From contig VNWV01000005.1 of assembly GCA_009801085.1 (NCBI GenBank), positions 682,001 through 746,000 of the forward strand: a DNA stretch of 64,000 bases. The letters are read 5' to 3'. A model generated the notes under the pieces. The model saw only the letters and a program-made list of their open reading frames with translations. It searched no databases and was not told the DNA's origin. Below, piece after piece: positions 11,523 through 23,229 of this stretch. Made by a program: the position numbers and the translations under genes. The stretch's first letter is position 1. Each line of letters opens with the position of its first letter. Origin of the DNA: Lasiodiplodia sp. COLG20 (Eukaryota; Ascomycota; Dothideomycetes; Botryosphaeriales; Botryosphaeriaceae).

Positions 11523-13894
11523 TTAAGCATACAGGTTCCCCGGCACAGGCTCTTCCACGTCGCCACTGGAGAAAGAACAGTGCCCAATCACCCCGGAGGT
11601 TTCGTCTGTCGGCACCGCCCCCCATTGCAACGGCAGCTTTTCGGAAATTTCCTCTGAGGGGTGACAAGCCGCAGAGATGGCCGCACTGCAGCCGCCGGCA
11701 ATTGGCATGTCCGAGTCCAGATGCCGAAGACCCATGCCGAACCCGGTCAGAACGAGGCAGGCCGCGACGATCGCCGTTAGTATGATGCCCATGGGCGAGT
11801 AGCCGCACGTCGTGACGCTCTCCCGCCCGGCGTAGGCTCCGGCGCTGTCCCAGGTCTCGACCCTCGCAAGGAAGATGCTCTGCGAAACAAGCCAGTGCAG
11901 GACCGTCGAGTAAATCATCAGCGGCACTCCGTATCGGTAAGGGAGCTGCAAGAAGTACGTGCTCCTCTGCTCGCCGCGCGGACTCGAGACGCGCAACGCT
12001 TTCCGGTGCCGCGCAAAGCTGGACCATTCCCGCGCTAGGAGCATTCGGGTGCAGAGGCCGTTGAAGAAGACGTAGATCAACGAGAGGATGAGCTGAGGCG
12101 AGTTGGCCACCAAGATTGCGGATATTACCGCCGACTCTCCGCGCGTTGGAATTGCCCACCCTTCGATCATCGTCTCTGACCGAGTTTTGCCGACACCAAG
12201 GCTCCAGAGGGACGAGATGCCAGAATGCCCAAAGCTTGTCTTCAAATGAGGTATCGAGTAGCCGAGAAGGCCGAGGATAGTGGCGAGCGCGAGTATGAAG
12301 CTGACGCATGTTAGAGGGACTTCAACAGCAGGACTTGGAAACTTACAGGGACACTGTGACAAGCCAGTGTTGGTTGCTCGCCGTCTTCATCCAGCGCATC
12401 TTCTGGCGTCGGTACGTCATGGGGGTTTCGATTTCTTGTGACCAATCCCGGCAACGTTGGAAGTGGACCCGCGTGGCCAGACACATCCCCTTTGTGGTGG
12501 CGTCGGGTAATCGGAGGAAAGACGAAACAGCATCCCCCAGCGTGATCACGGGCTTGTCATGCATTCTGTAGGCCACAAATGCCATGCAACCAAGCTTGAC
12601 AGCATTGAAAACGATGACAATGCCAAGGACGGGGAGATTGAAGTTCAGCCTGCACTTTTGTTCCACCTTCTCGCTTTGGCAGTAACGTATGCGATGGCCA
12701 TAAACGGCCCAGTTCGACGCGTCAGCCTCAACACAGCCTACCGTGCTACTGCAAGGCGGGTAATCCTCTTTCCAGTATCCGTAATCATGAGAGCAAATCC
12801 AGTAGTAAGGCTCGGGATTGATCGTCTCGTAATCGTCTTTCAATAGCTGATACCTTTCCAGCTCGTACAGGGATGAAGTGGTATTGTCGAGGTCATCAAC
12901 GACGAGCACTAGGTTGCGGCGTCCGGCGAGGAACTCTTGCGCATAAGCATTGATGCACTCTTCATTCTCGAGACGGTCCCATTGGAGCGCATCCTTCTGC
13001 ACAATTTTAGGATCAGTGAGCCATGGGGCCGGATCGCACATTGGGCCGTCTCCAACATCAAAACAGTCCCAACGCTCGTACTTCTCCGTCCCAGGAGAAG
13101 GAAATTTTGAAGTGTTATATGCAGCGCCCTCTAGGTACTTTTCAGAGGCAAAATAAATGTCGTAGTCATTATGCGCAAGGGAAGAATAGAAGACGGAGTT
13201 GTAGCTTTGACAGCGTGAGCGTGGCATAAATTACGAAATGAAGAGAACTCACAACAAATGGAGGGGTAATGAAGATAGAACAAGAGCTACCCACACAACT
13301 AGCTTCCACCGTCGAATAAATCGCAGATTCCGCAGGCTTGGCTGACCGATGTCAAGCCATACGCCTTTGCTATGGGCTAGATTGATCTCCCTGCGAGTCG
13401 GCGCGCACAGGCACTGCATGATGTACTGGCTGCCGCCAAGGAGAAGAGTACTTAGAACGTTTATGAGGAGATGGATGCCGATGCTTGCCATATTAACATC
13501 GTCACATGCGCCTTCGTAGACGTGGCCATTGCTTTGCTTGCCCGATTTGAAATAAGCCCAAATGGCAACAGCGAGGTTCACGACGAGGACGCACGCCGCA
13601 GCAATGGAGGCGAGCGTGGCTCCAAAGCGCCAAGCCTGTGGTAAACGGAGACATTTACGAGATCGAGCATCGTCGTTGTCGTCCGAATCATGTTCCAGCA
13701 AAAGTGAAAGAGAGTTGTGTTCAGACTGGGGTCTAGCAGACCCGGAGGCAGCAGAGAAAACACTGTCATCAGTGTTGCCTAGACTTGGTATGCGAGAGTA
13801 TGCAGGCTTCAGTGCACTTAAAGGGACGCTGTGACACGGTCAGACTATGCAATTTCTCTCGAGTCAAGGAGCCATACCTCGATGTGCGATTCAT
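11523..13894 (-). CDS. DUF6536-type polytopic membrane protein
   Basis: Fungal membrane protein of unknown role. Exons 13894-13878, 13828-13253, 13204-12347 and 12300-11523 (introns 49, 48 and 46 bp) give 742 aa. The 17-nt first exon was chosen because it supplies an ATG followed by GTATGG...CACAG and restores the frame. About eight hydrophobic segments are visible, starting with one near WRFGATLASIAAACVLVV and including IHLLINVLSTLLLG. The block QYIMQCLCAPTRREI, then GVWLDIGQPSLRNLRFI, and SLPLHLFYNSVFYSSL is the signature I associate with DUF6536. A long probably extracellular loop with several cysteines and N-glycosylation sites lies between segments 3 and 4. No function can be stated. Confidence 0.85.
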
Positions 13895-14468
13895 TTTTCT
13901 CGCGGCGAAAATTCATACAGAATGTGAAACGCTGCACACAGAAGTGAAAGGACATGTGTTCAGAATCAGCATGCACTACAGTACACAAGAATCACAAGTA
14001 AGCGTGGCCTGATTATAATGAATTGCGAAAACGCCATGAGCACCTGTGGGAGTTCCATGGATTTTCGTGAGACCAACGTATTTATACCTAGGTTTAGCCA
14101 CTAAATACGCCACAATCAAGCTAAGGTGTGCAAAAATAGGGACAGCCCCCACCTCATCTTCGCCGGAAAGAGCAGATCTGAAAGGATACAATCCTTATTC
14201 AAGAGCGGCTGCTGTACGTCCGTACCTTCCAATTGGCCGCATCCTCAGGAACATGCAAGCCATGAGGTTGATGAAACTTGGTGTGACTGGTAATGATCTG
14301 GACGAATGGAGGAAGAAGAATTGGTGGCCGCCGTCAAACGCGTTTTGCTTGAGCGTGGGGCCGAGAATCTGCCGGCACCTAGATCTCTTATCTCCGGGTG
14401 CGACGTCAGCGACCAGAAAAAAGTAGCTCTCCGTTCCATAAACCTTGAGGACTAACTCACACACCATC
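13895..14468. other. divergent intergenic region
   Basis: Between the DUF6536 gene (minus) and the HIT finger gene (plus). No gene seen. Confidence 0.45.
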
Positions 14469-15187
14469 ATGTCTTCCACCTGCGACGTTTGCGGCGCGCA
14501 GCCGTCCAAATACAAGTGCCCTAATTGCACCGTCAAATAGTATGCACGCCCCCGCCCCGCCACCCTATTCTCCGTTTGTTGCTACTCACCACCACTAGCT
14601 GCTCTCTCGTCTGCTTCAAATCCCACAAGCCCACCCACGACGCCGATTCCTCCTCCTCCACCGCCCCCACAAAACCGCAAACCGAAACCACCACCTCCAC
14701 CGCGTCCGCGCCCGCTCCCACATCCAACCAAACCGCCGCCGCCACGACCGCCGACCCTCTCACGACGCTCCTCTCCTCCCCAGCCCTGCAGCGCCTCCTC
14801 GAGACCAACCCCTCCCTCCGCGCCACCCTCCGCTCCATCTACACCTCCACCGTCGAGCCCGACCCCGAGGAACGGGCCGACCAGCAGCGCCGGGCGCAGC
14901 AGCGACACAACAGCATGGGCTTTCGCGGACGGGGCGGGCGTGGTGGACGCGGCGGCGGCGGTAGAGGAGGAAGAGGAGGGGCTGATCTGAACGGGCAGAG
15001 GCCGCGCGGGCCGTGGAAGCAGGAGTTCGCGGACAAGCGCGCCGTGGAGCGGATCGTGCGAGCGCAGGAGGGCGAGAATCTCGATGCTGGGGAGGGGATG
15101 AGGGAGTTTGTGGAGTTGGTGATGGCGGCGGTTGCGGCTGCGGAGAGCGAGGGCGGAGATCAACGGATGGACGAGGGCGGTGACTGA
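14469..15187 (+). CDS. HIT-type zinc finger protein, Hit1/ZNHIT3-like
   Basis: Probable assembly factor of box C/D snoRNPs, if it is the Hit1/ZNHIT3 orthologue. Exons 14469-14539 and 14599-15187 (59 bp intron) give 219 aa. The zf-HIT fold sits at the extreme N-terminus and is completed across the intron: CDVCGAQPSKYKCPNC joined to VKYCSLVCFKSHK. The middle is Ser/Thr/Ala-rich and probably disordered. LLSSPALQRLLETNPSLRATLRSIY resembles the conserved helix of Hit1 proteins. A glycine-arginine-rich RGG stretch near residues 133-155 is typical of nucleolar RNA-binding proteins. The C-terminus is helical (GEGMREFVELVMAAVA). The orthologue assignment rests on the finger and length only. Confidence 0.85.
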
Positions 15188-15954
15188 ATAAGCGCGACCA
15201 GATGAAAACAAAAAAGAAAAAAGCAAGTTAATATAGGTGGGATGGTCGGAGACTCGCCGCGTATGGAATCTCTCCCTGCGTGGGGCAGTAAGAAGAAGAA
15301 AAAAGGGACGGGGCTGCGATACGAGAAGGTGCTTTGCGAGGTTCACAGACCCAGCTTCTTGCAGGTGCTGGATCCCAGGACCGAAAGAATTTGTGAGAAG
15401 ATACCGCTTAGGCTTCGATCGAAGCAAAAGGGAACGTCCGAGCAGTATGGCTGATGTGAAGCGCAACCAGCAAATTGTGAGCTGGCAGCCTTCATGTGCA
15501 GGTCAAACAAGCGCTCAATTTAATACGCAAGGGCCGCAATGGTTAACAAAGGCAAGCCCGGCGTATATGTTAGGGTCTGGTTTCCGGAAAGGTTCACACA
15601 GGTGCGCCAGCGAGGAATCTCTAGACGAGAAAGATCGTAGCTCAGTTCCAAGTACGGAATACGAAGTAGAAACTTGTCATAATATGTATATGGTAGTCTT
15701 CATTGTTCGAGCCTCTTTGCATTCATAGCATAGCTCAGTTCTCCGAGCCTTAAGCCAGCAGCTGTACTGCATAGCCTACCAGCATGAGCGGCATTTCACA
15801 ATATTCTGCCCACTCACGCCCTGAATCCGGACCTTGTTCAAAAAAGCGTGGCCCCCCTTAGCCAGGAAATCCGTTCCCCAGCACTTGTCTCAGAGTGTGC
15901 GATAAAGTTCCTCCACAAGACTCCCCTAGATGTCCTTTAAGCAGTCCTTTGCAA
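15188..15954. other. intergenic, no gene seen
   Basis: Convergent 3' flanks of the HIT finger gene and LSM1. No recognisable coding content. Confidence 0.45.
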
Positions 15955-16879
15955 TCATAGCACCGCCTCGCCAGTGTGTTCACCCTCGAAGCCGTGACCC
16001 CGCAGGTGCTTCCGCCTGAGCTTCTCCTTCTTCTTCCTCTCCTCGATTTCCTGCTTCTGTAAGGCGAAGACCTGTTCCGCTGGTGCTTGTTGGAAGGGTT
16101 CGGGAATGTAGTCGTCTTTGTCGAGGTCCTGTTTCTCACACGATTGCCCCCGACGGTGGGGGCAAAACGTAATTTAGCCAAATGCCACCGTGAAGAAAAC
16201 CGTAGCGTTTAGGAAGTGGCGTGGGTAATGATAAAAGGGCAAGGAAGAAAAGATAGTCGGGGTGAGTCGTACAATTTCACCAAGGAGCAGCACGTTCTCG
16301 CCGCGCACGAGGAAAACGCCGCGGTTGATGTCGGCGTACAGGTTCTGGACGAAGATGCGTTCGATGGTGTCTTGGAGGACGAGGTTCGCTGCCAGTGTGA
16401 AGAAAAAAGAGGAAAAAACGTCAGCGACCGTCAAACGTTCCCTCGTCGAATGTGACTCCTCCGCTCGGAGTCCAGCTTTCCCCTCCCCTCTCTCCCTTGC
16501 AGAAAGAGCGGAGGCTGAAAGTGAGGACAGAGTTTCCCATACCGAATTGGTCCCAACTCCGCAGCACGCCGATGAGTTTCCGTCCGTCACGCAGGGCGAC
16601 CATGAGCTTCTCTGCAAAGACCACCGCGCGAAGCGACGCGCGCGTGTGTCAGCCTTTCCATTCTTTTTTTCTCGTGCACGATGCCGATGCGAGCCAGTCA
16701 TCCATTGTAGGAAAAGGAAGAGGAAGCTACTGACTGTCGGTCAGGTCGAGGAGCTGGGCGGCGGTGGTGAACATCTGCGGCGGGAGCTGGGGCACCATTG
16801 GCGGCATTGGCCCAGCGTCGGGGCCGCCAGGCCCGCCCTGGGGCGGCGGCGGCGGGTCGTTCAAGGTGAGGTTTTCCAT
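15955..16879 (-). CDS. LSM1: LSM1, Sm-like subunit of the Lsm1-7 mRNA decay complex
   Basis: Defining subunit of the cytoplasmic Lsm1-7 ring, which binds oligoadenylated mRNA 3' ends and promotes decapping. Exons 16879-16735, 16611-16543, 16388-16273 and 16128-15955 (introns 123, 154 and 144 bp) give 167 aa. A proline-rich start is followed by [12 protein letters not shown]. Sm motif 1 is [31 protein letters not shown]; Sm motif 2 includes [17 protein letters not shown]. The C-terminal tail ([20 protein letters not shown], then a basic [18 protein letters not shown]) is the LSM1-specific extension. Every exon junction restores known LSM1 sequence, so the model is firm. The first 5' splice site is GTCAGT. 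Confidence 0.95.
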
Positions 16880-17487
16880 GTTCGCGGATGGGGTCGTTGG
16901 TGTGTGTGTAGAGGTGTTTGTGTTGGTCAAAGCCAGTCCATGACAACGTGCGTTTAGTGGGAGGGTGCGGGAGGGGCGCGTTGAACGATGCGCGACCTGG
17001 GTGCTTGACGTTATGCCGGGCCGCCGCTAGGCTTGCGTGCCCGTGCGTGTTGTGCGAGGCCTGAGGCACTGAACTCTCACGTTTCACATTCCAGTCGAAA
17101 AGAGTAAATGCAATGTAAAATGCAATGTTGAAAAATGCTCGTCCGTTAACCCGAAATGCGTCGAGCCGTACAATGAACTGCACGTCCAAAGCTAAGACGT
17201 GTACTGAATCCAGAGCCAGCCGTGATGCCAAGTCATGTCCTCGTCCAGAAGCCCAATGCCCGTAACGCTCACGCTATGCCCTCAAGCCAGTGCCAGCATA
17301 CCTGCAAATGCCTGCGCCAATCTATGCCAAAATGTTCCCAGGGGTATTCTCAAATGTGCCAATTCCTCTCGAAAGCCAACCACGAATAGGGATATCTCTT
17401 GCTCAAACCGCTCCCATCAAAATAAAACTCCACGCGCATGCTAGAATGCGCCCACCCAACAATAGGAAAACCATTCCCCCCTATCCT
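16880..17487. other. intergenic, no gene seen
   Basis: LSM1 promoter and 3' flank of the KAR9/GAS2 gene. Nothing recognised. Confidence 0.45.
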
Positions 17488-20235
17488 TTACTGCTGATGA
17501 CCGCCATGCTTCATGTAAAGCTTTCTCGTGTTGGCCGCCTGTTGAGCTCCCAGCATCTTCGCCTGATTCATCATTCCTTCGATCCATTCCAGCTTCTCTC
17601 CCGAAAGATCCAACTTCTTCGTCTTCGGACCGGCCAATCCGACCTCATTTCCTGCCCATGACTTCTGCGATGCCCCAGAGTCCATCGCTCCGCTTTCATC
17701 CCTGTCGAATGAGCTGTAGTTAGACATAGCGCTGCCCGGGCGCGACCGCGGCCTAGGCGCGCTTGTCGGCGGCGTGCCTAGGAACTGCTTCGATCCACCG
17801 GCATTGCTGTGCGAGCTCGTCGGCCGCAGAGGCTCCGGAGAGTCGCCGTATCCGAGGGACTCGACCTTGCCTTCGGAAATGACACGTCTGCTGTGGTGAT
17901 CCGCGTACTGGCGGAGGTACTCGCCCAAGTCTGCCCAACCGCCGCCAACACGGACCATCAAGCGTTCGCCATTTTCGCCGACCCGGCGCACGAATAGCTT
18001 GATAGGCTTTGCCTGACCGGGCTGCATGAGGTGGTAGAGCTTGATGTCTGAGTTGCCATAGCGAGCATGGCGATGACGGTCCTGCTCAGACACGACCGCT
18101 GACATGGTGATCGACTGTGCGCTGCTCTTGCGCGAAACACGTAGCGACGACGGAGGACGAGAATCGGAGAACGCACGCTTGGAGCTTGCGCCCATTGGCG
18201 AGGCCTCGGCATCTCCGGAAGTCAGGCGAATCGGTGCGTGAACAGAGGTAATGAGGCGGCGGATTTGCTGCTCCAAGTCGGCGGTTGCGCTCGAGACGCG
18301 TCGATGCGCCTTGCCCTTGACCGTGCTGATCTTCCGTGGCCTTGGTCCGGGGGAATCTCTGGACTCATTGTCTGAATCCGAGTCGCTAGGAATCACAATC
18401 GGCACCTGTTGGGACTTGGTCCTCCGCTTTTGCATGGCGGAGTTCAGCGGTGGCCGCGGCATCATGGGATTCCGCTTGCCAGGAAGTACCCGCAGCGAAG
18501 GAGAGTCGTTCGGACTGCCAACAGGGCTAGAAAGCTGTGACTCTGCGGGGGAACTGGAGTCCCCCTCGATCCGAAGCTCGGGTGTATCCATCATAGGGGC
18601 GTATCCGTCGCTGCTGATAGACGAAAACTCCTCCTCTTCAGTCGTAGCCAGTGGTCCTCCAGGATGAGAATGACGTCTCCGGGGGCTGCTGTTGTTAGAT
18701 TGCGGCTCCTGCTTGCTGCTGGAGTTACTGTCACGCCTGGCACCCACGCCCTTGACCTGCGACTCAAGCGAGGTAACCGAGGCTCGTCTCTCTACGGACT
18801 CGTGGATGCTACTTTCGGCGATCGCTTCAGAGTCATCGCTGTCAACCTGTTCGGCATCCAAGTCGAACGTACGGAAGCGATCCGGCTTCGTCGGCGTGCC
18901 TTCGATCGTCTCTAGCCGCTGAGCGAACTTGAACGGCGAAACGTGGAAATCAGGCTCAGACCGAGACCGCGAGCGCTGATGACCGCGCTCGATGATGTGG
19001 CCCGATTTGTGGGGACTAAAAGTTGTGCTTGTGCGATTCAATTTAGGTACAGGTGCGAGCTTGTCGTCCGCATCGGAAAGTAACCTGTGCTCGCCATTGT
19101 CTACGGCCAGATGGGACTTTCGCGGGGTGTGGAGCGCGCCGAAGCCGAATGGCTGATCTGCACCGCGCGCTGATGTCGGCCGGGTCAGTTTCTCCGGCGG
19201 TCTGGACATTAACATGTCGAGCTCAAAAATTCGCTTCTGTGCGTCGGCCGCCCATTTGCTGTAATCCGTCTCAACCGCCTCGAAATCATCTATCCAGTTG
19301 TCGGGAAGAACGTCGTTCATGCCCTCGAGTGCGTCCAGCATCCGGTCCAGCTTCCGCCCCAAACTCGTGATCTTGCTCTGCAGGTTGTCGCGGGTTTTGG
19401 TGATGTCCTCCTTCCAGCCGTCGAGCTCCTTCGTGGAATTCTGAGGATCATCAGGAAGATCCAACGCTGTCCATCCCAAACGCATAGCCTTCATCACGTC
19501 GTCCAAGCCGGTGAGGAAATGCGGCACTTCTTGCAGGACCAACAGGCGGACCGACCACACGCGCGTCAGCTGGCTGAGATACGACAGGCACGGAAGAGCC
19601 TGCAGCATGGTGTGGGTCACAACGTAGGAAAAGTCGTCCAAGAGGTGGAGCTCGGCGCGTTTGTTGCCGTAACCTGAGGTGGGCCGGGGTCGTTCCATGG
19701 GATACATGTCCAGGATGTATCCTTTGAGTTCGTCCATGTTCAAATCCTCCAATTCTTCCTTGATCGTGTCCAGGCGAACGCCGTATGCCATCACCGTCGA
19801 GGCGGGTAACGAGCCCCAGTACGCCGACTCATCGTCGTTGTCCGTGCCGGCAGAGCCTTGCGTGTCCTCCTGAGCGTACGGGTCGCGATGCAACGGCGGC
19901 TCGAAGGTGTCGCACCACGTCCATGCTTCCAGCTCGGCGCACCAGTCCTTGATCTTCTTCGTGGCGGAGGCGACGCGCGCGCCTAGGTCCTTCTCGGCGG
20001 TGGTCACGTTGGAGATGCCGGAGAGCAGCTGCTGGGCTTCGGGAGTGGCGGATGGGTCGATGCCGTCGGTGAAGGCTTGGAGAGTGGCGGAGGGGGAGAC
20101 GGCCCAGGGCTGGGATTCGTATGTGCTCATGTTTTTGCGCCGATCGCGCGTAGGCGAGTGCGAGGGGGAGTCTCTCCTGGCGCGCTCGAGCAGCGGCGCG
20201 GAGAGGGAGAGCGCGCTTGGGGGGCGCGCCGCCAT
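17488..20235 (-). CDS. KAR9/GAS2-domain cytoskeletal linker protein
   Basis: Probable microtubule-associated cortical or spindle-positioning protein. Single exon, 915 aa from the ATG at 20235; a second in-frame ATG at 20130 gives 880 aa and is also plausible. The N-terminal third is helical (DNLQSKITSLGRKLDRMLDA, DDFEAVETDYSKWAADAQKR) and matches my memory of the Pfam KAR9 region. The middle is Ser/Pro/Arg-rich and disordered, with many SP and RRxS-type sites. Near residues 725-780 a GAS2-like microtubule-binding domain is visible: KLFVRRVGENGERLMVRVGG then GWADLGEYLRQYADHH. The C-terminus is helical (KLEWIEGMMNQAKMLGAQQ). The GAS2 call is stronger than the KAR9 call. Confidence 0.8.
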   Translation of the reverse strand: MAARPPSALSLSAPLLERARRDSPSHSPTRDRRKNMSTYESQPWAVSPSATLQAFTDGIDPSATPEAQQLLSGISNVTTAEKDLGARVASATKKIKDWCAELEAWTWCDTFEPPLHRDPYAQEDTQGSAGTDNDDESAYWGSLPASTVMAYGVRLDTIKEELEDLNMDELKGYILDMYPMERPRPTSGYGNKRAELHLLDDFSYVVTHTMLQALPCLSYLSQLTRVWSVRLLVLQEVPHFLTGLDDVMKAMRLGWTALDLPDDPQNSTKELDGWKEDITKTRDNLQSKITSLGRKLDRMLDALEGMNDVLPDNWIDDFEAVETDYSKWAADAQKRIFELDMLMSRPPEKLTRPTSARGADQPFGFGALHTPRKSHLAVDNGEHRLLSDADDKLAPVPKLNRTSTTFSPHKSGHIIERGHQRSRSRSEPDFHVSPFKFAQRLETIEGTPTKPDRFRTFDLDAEQVDSDDSEAIAESSIHESVERRASVTSLESQVKGVGARRDSNSSSKQEPQSNNSSPRRRHSHPGGPLATTEEEEFSSISSDGYAPMMDTPELRIEGDSSSPAESQLSSPVGSPNDSPSLRVLPGKRNPMMPRPPLNSAMQKRRTKSQQVPIVIPSDSDSDNESRDSPGPRPRKISTVKGKAHRRVSSATADLEQQIRRLITSVHAPIRLTSGDAEASPMGASSKRAFSDSRPPSSLRVSRKSSAQSITMSAVVSEQDRHRHARYGNSDIKLYHLMQPGQAKPIKLFVRRVGENGERLMVRVGGGWADLGEYLRQYADHHSRRVISEGKVESLGYGDSPEPLRPTSSHSNAGGSKQFLGTPPTSAPRPRSRPGSAMSNYSSFDRDESGAMDSGASQKSWAGNEVGLAGPKTKKLDLSGEKLEWIEGMMNQAKMLGAQQAANTRKLYMKHGGHQQ

Positions 20236-20762
20236 TGCTGGTTGCGAAGGGGAAGCTGTGATGACCAAGTGAACATAAAGGAGAGTGATGTGTTGTGGGT
20301 GGAAAGAGTGGCGATGAGATTGGGAAGCAATGTGGGATGTTTACGACGCGTCTTTCCGAAATGACGGCTTGCAAGCTACGGTATTGAATGCCCGTCGCAG
20401 CCAATTTGACAAGGGCGGCGATGATTATTGGCCAGACCCGGGCCGCCGCGGCCGGGAAGCTCATCCCTGCCTACAACAGGCACTCAGGCACTAGTGGCCG
20501 CCTGCCCCAGGTTCCATCCTACAGCCGCCAGGGACAAAGATGCGCTGGCTCCAGCCGCGCGCGAACCCCGTTTGTTCAACACCACAGCACCCATCGCGAC
20601 CTCACCGCTCGGCTGATTGCCGTCCACGGGCCGCCCACGCTGCCCATCTGCTCCACGATGTGCCGCTCCAGTCCACTGCACTAACCCTGGTCGCTACTAG
20701 TAACCGCCGTGTGGATCTAGCCCTACCGTAGCACGCTGCCGATCCAAGAGCCCCCTCTCTGC
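20236..20762. other. intergenic, no gene seen
   Basis: Promoter of the KAR9/GAS2 gene and 3' flank of the DUF2470 gene. Nothing recognised. Confidence 0.4.
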
Positions 20763-21528
20763 TCAGTGCTTCTGCTTTTCCTTCTCGCGGCGGGCCTGCT
20801 GCACGAGGGCGTCAACCCTAGCCGACGTCAGTCCGTAATCCGTCAGGGGCTGAGGCTAATTTTACCTCTGCAAAGCGCCGAAGCCTTCGATAAAGCACGA
20901 AGCGACCCACTGCCACCACAGCCCACTCAGCTGCGCCACGTTGTGCCGCTGCAGCCTACGCGCCATGATGGATGCCTCGACGACGTGGATGCCTATCATC
21001 AGTGCCAGCACAACCGGCTGGACCTGGGCCACGAAGGCGGCGAAACCGGGCGAATAACTGAGCACGTGATCGTAGATAAACGACCCTGGGAGTGCATTGG
21101 CCCGACGTGAAACGAGCACGTACGTAAGAGCACAGACGACGAAGATGACAGCGTGCGCTCCTCGCGGGCGGGTGTATTGTTTGACAGTAATGTCGCTTCG
21201 GCCCAACCCGACGAGACAGTCTCTGTCCATCTGCACGAGACGCTCGCGTGCTTCACGCCATGACTGCATCGGAGGCTCCAGCGGGATCGTGAACTGCCGC
21301 CCGGCGGCGTCGACGCTCATGGACCCGAGGGAGATGTCGCTCAGGCGCGCTTTGCGGGCAGAGAACGAGGAGGCCTTGCAGTAGTGCTCGACGTATCGTG
21401 CAATCTGACTCATCATCAGCTCGACGCGGCCATGGCGAGCGAGGTGTGGGCACGCCTACCGAGTCCTGGTGGTCAGCGTTCATGTGCGACACGATGCGCT
21501 GCTTGGCAGCAGCCTCCTGGTCGGCCAT
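20763..21528 (-). CDS. DUF2470-domain membrane protein
   Basis: Protein of unknown function with the split-barrel-associated DUF2470 fold plus membrane helices. Exons 21528-21460, 21404-20866 and 20817-20763 (introns 55 and 48 bp) give 220 aa. The N-terminus KQRIVSHMNADHQDS, continued by IARYVEHYCKAS after the first intron, is the DUF2470 signature. A beta-rich stretch follows (DISLGSMSVDAAGRQFTIPL) and then GLGRSDITVKQYTRPRG. Three hydrophobic segments follow: AVIFVVCALTYVLV, VQPVVLALMIGIHVVEA and the weaker GLWWQWVASCFIEGFGAL. The third exon adds a basic tail (QQARREKEKQKH) that a single-exon reading would miss. Confidence 0.85.
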
Positions 21529-22572
21529 TTTGCGGTCTCGTTACGGCGTCTCTGTGTGTCGTGAAGCGAGGTGGTCGTCGTGCAAGAGAGGACAGGAGAT
21601 GTCGCGGAGATGGTCGGCGAGATAGCCACGATCCATCTCCGGCTGCGGCGGAGGATGCCGGCTCGTCGGACGGGTGGTTTCCCGCCAGCCCGCTTCCACC
21701 CACACTGTGTGACCCCGGGTTCGATTTCTCTCCGCTCCTCCCGCTTCCCTGTGCTCCCGTGCAACGATGCTAATCGCAACACAGGCCCACTCCTATTGTC
21801 CGTGTTCTGGTATGGAGGCGCGACTAGCACTCTAGCGGCGCGGAGGAAATCCCGATTGTCCAGAGACAACTGCCGGTGCCGGAATCCTCCTTGCACTTGC
21901 GGCGCATCTAGAGAACGCTGCAGACCCTGATGTGCTTCTTGCGCAAATCTTAGCTAGGCGTCCGCATCTGTGGAGCAAGCGCAGCGCCGGCGACAGCACC
22001 AGTGGCAGCATCACCCTCGATCTTCACACCATGTCGCAAGCCACACGAGCGTTTCCGGACGTCGGCTACTTTCTGGGACCTGGTCCCCCCAGTCACGTCG
22101 TCCCCTTGCGGCCAACGGAATGCAGCCAGCCGTTGTATTAAATCATAGACGGCACAAGGTGGTGGTGATGACGACTTAACGGCGCAAACTTGGCAGCAAG
22201 CACGGGCTCCCGCAGGTTTTGTGCCAGAATCGGGATTCTTGGATCGCGCCCCACTCCCACTACGCCTGGCAAGGCTGCCGGGTTCCAAGCAAGGTTTGGT
22301 GTGCCCAGACGCTCCCTTGTCCGCATGCGTCGCGGCCCAGACGCCATGTTGCGTCAGAGGTTGTAACAGCGACCGGGGTCTCGAGCGCGTCTCCTGCAAA
22401 CCTGCTCGGGTACGAGCGTGCTCATCTTTTTCACCCTCACATCTCCCGCCCATTCCTTTTGCATACTCAATCCCCAATCCACTTTGCAGTCTCCCGCCCA
22501 AAATCCTCCTCCCACTCAAATCACTTTTGTATATACCCCGCCGGATACACGAACGATCACTAGAAGCGCACA
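21529..22572. other. divergent intergenic region with pyrimidine-rich leader
   Basis: About 1 kb without a supported gene. The last 140 bases before the next ATG are C/T-rich on the plus strand, typical of a strong fungal promoter and leader. Confidence 0.45.
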
Positions 22573-23229
22573 ATGGCGGACCGGACCACCGAGGAGAGCC
22601 AGGCCTCGCTCAACGCTGAGGGCCAGGGCAACGCTTCCGCCGGCGGGAGCCTTGGCGCAGAGGGATCCAGCAAGAAGCAAACCGAAAAGAAGACACCAAA
22701 GAAGCTAGGCAAGAAGCAGCCCGAGCCCCAGCAGCAACCCACGCCAGAGGAATCACCCGAGTCTGACGCCGACGCTGAAGAGGCTGAGCCCGAACCGGAA
22801 CCCGAGCGCAAGCAATCCAGACGGCGCCAATCTCGCGGTCGTGGACGCAGGAACGTCCCCGACAGTGACACCGAGTCCGTCACGCGCTCTGACGTCTCGG
22901 CAACTGGCGGCCGCCGCAACCGCCAGAGGCAGAGGCAGAAGACGCAGCAGAAGGGCGGCGGCGGTCCTCTCGAGGGCATCACTGAGAATGTGCCCGGCGG
23001 CGAGCTTGTCAACGGCGCGGGCGACATGGTTCAGAACACGGCCGGCAACGCTGTCAACACGGTCGGCAACACGGCTGGCAAGGCCCTCGGCGGCCTGACG
23101 GGCGGCGGCAAGGACGACGACGACGACGGAAAGGGCGAGCAGCTGCGACTTCGTCTGGAGCTTAATCTGGACATCGAAGTGCAGCTCAAGGCTAAGATTC
23201 ACGGTGACCTGACTCTTGGTCTTCTGTGA
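22573..23229 (+). CDS. low-complexity protein with conserved C-terminal beta motif (tandem copy A)
   Basis: Family not recognised. Single exon, 218 aa, with CACAATGG start context. Residues 1-130 are charged and disordered (KKQTEKKTPKKLGKKQ, then alternating EP repeats and RRQRQRQ-like basic runs). Residues 135-175 have Gly/Asn/Thr-rich imperfect repeats (NTAGNAVNTVGNTAGKALGG). A GKDDDDDGKG acidic linker leads to the last 30 residues, EQLRLRLELNLDIEVQLKAK plus IHGDLTLGLL. That end is nearly identical to the C-terminus of the next gene although the N-terminal parts are unrelated. Alternating hydrophobic residues suggest a paired beta hairpin, perhaps a multimerising or targeting tag. Similar ends occur, as I recall, in other filamentous-fungal disordered proteins. 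Confidence 0.75.
   Translation: MADRTTEESQASLNAEGQGNASAGGSLGAEGSSKKQTEKKTPKKLGKKQPEPQQQPTPEESPESDADAEEAEPEPEPERKQSRRRQSRGRGRRNVPDSDTESVTRSDVSATGGRRNRQRQRQKTQQKGGGGPLEGITENVPGGELVNGAGDMVQNTAGNAVNTVGNTAGKALGGLTGGGKDDDDDGKGEQLRLRLELNLDIEVQLKAKIHGDLTLGLL

Noticed and set aside
14582..15466. 294-residue minus-strand frame over the HIT finger gene
   Set aside because: Opposite strand contains the clear zf-HIT and RGG sequence; this frame is low-complexity shadow.
21700..21760. GGTTCGATT-like string suggestive of a tRNA T-loop
   Set aside because: No matching acceptor, D or anticodon stems could be drawn around it.
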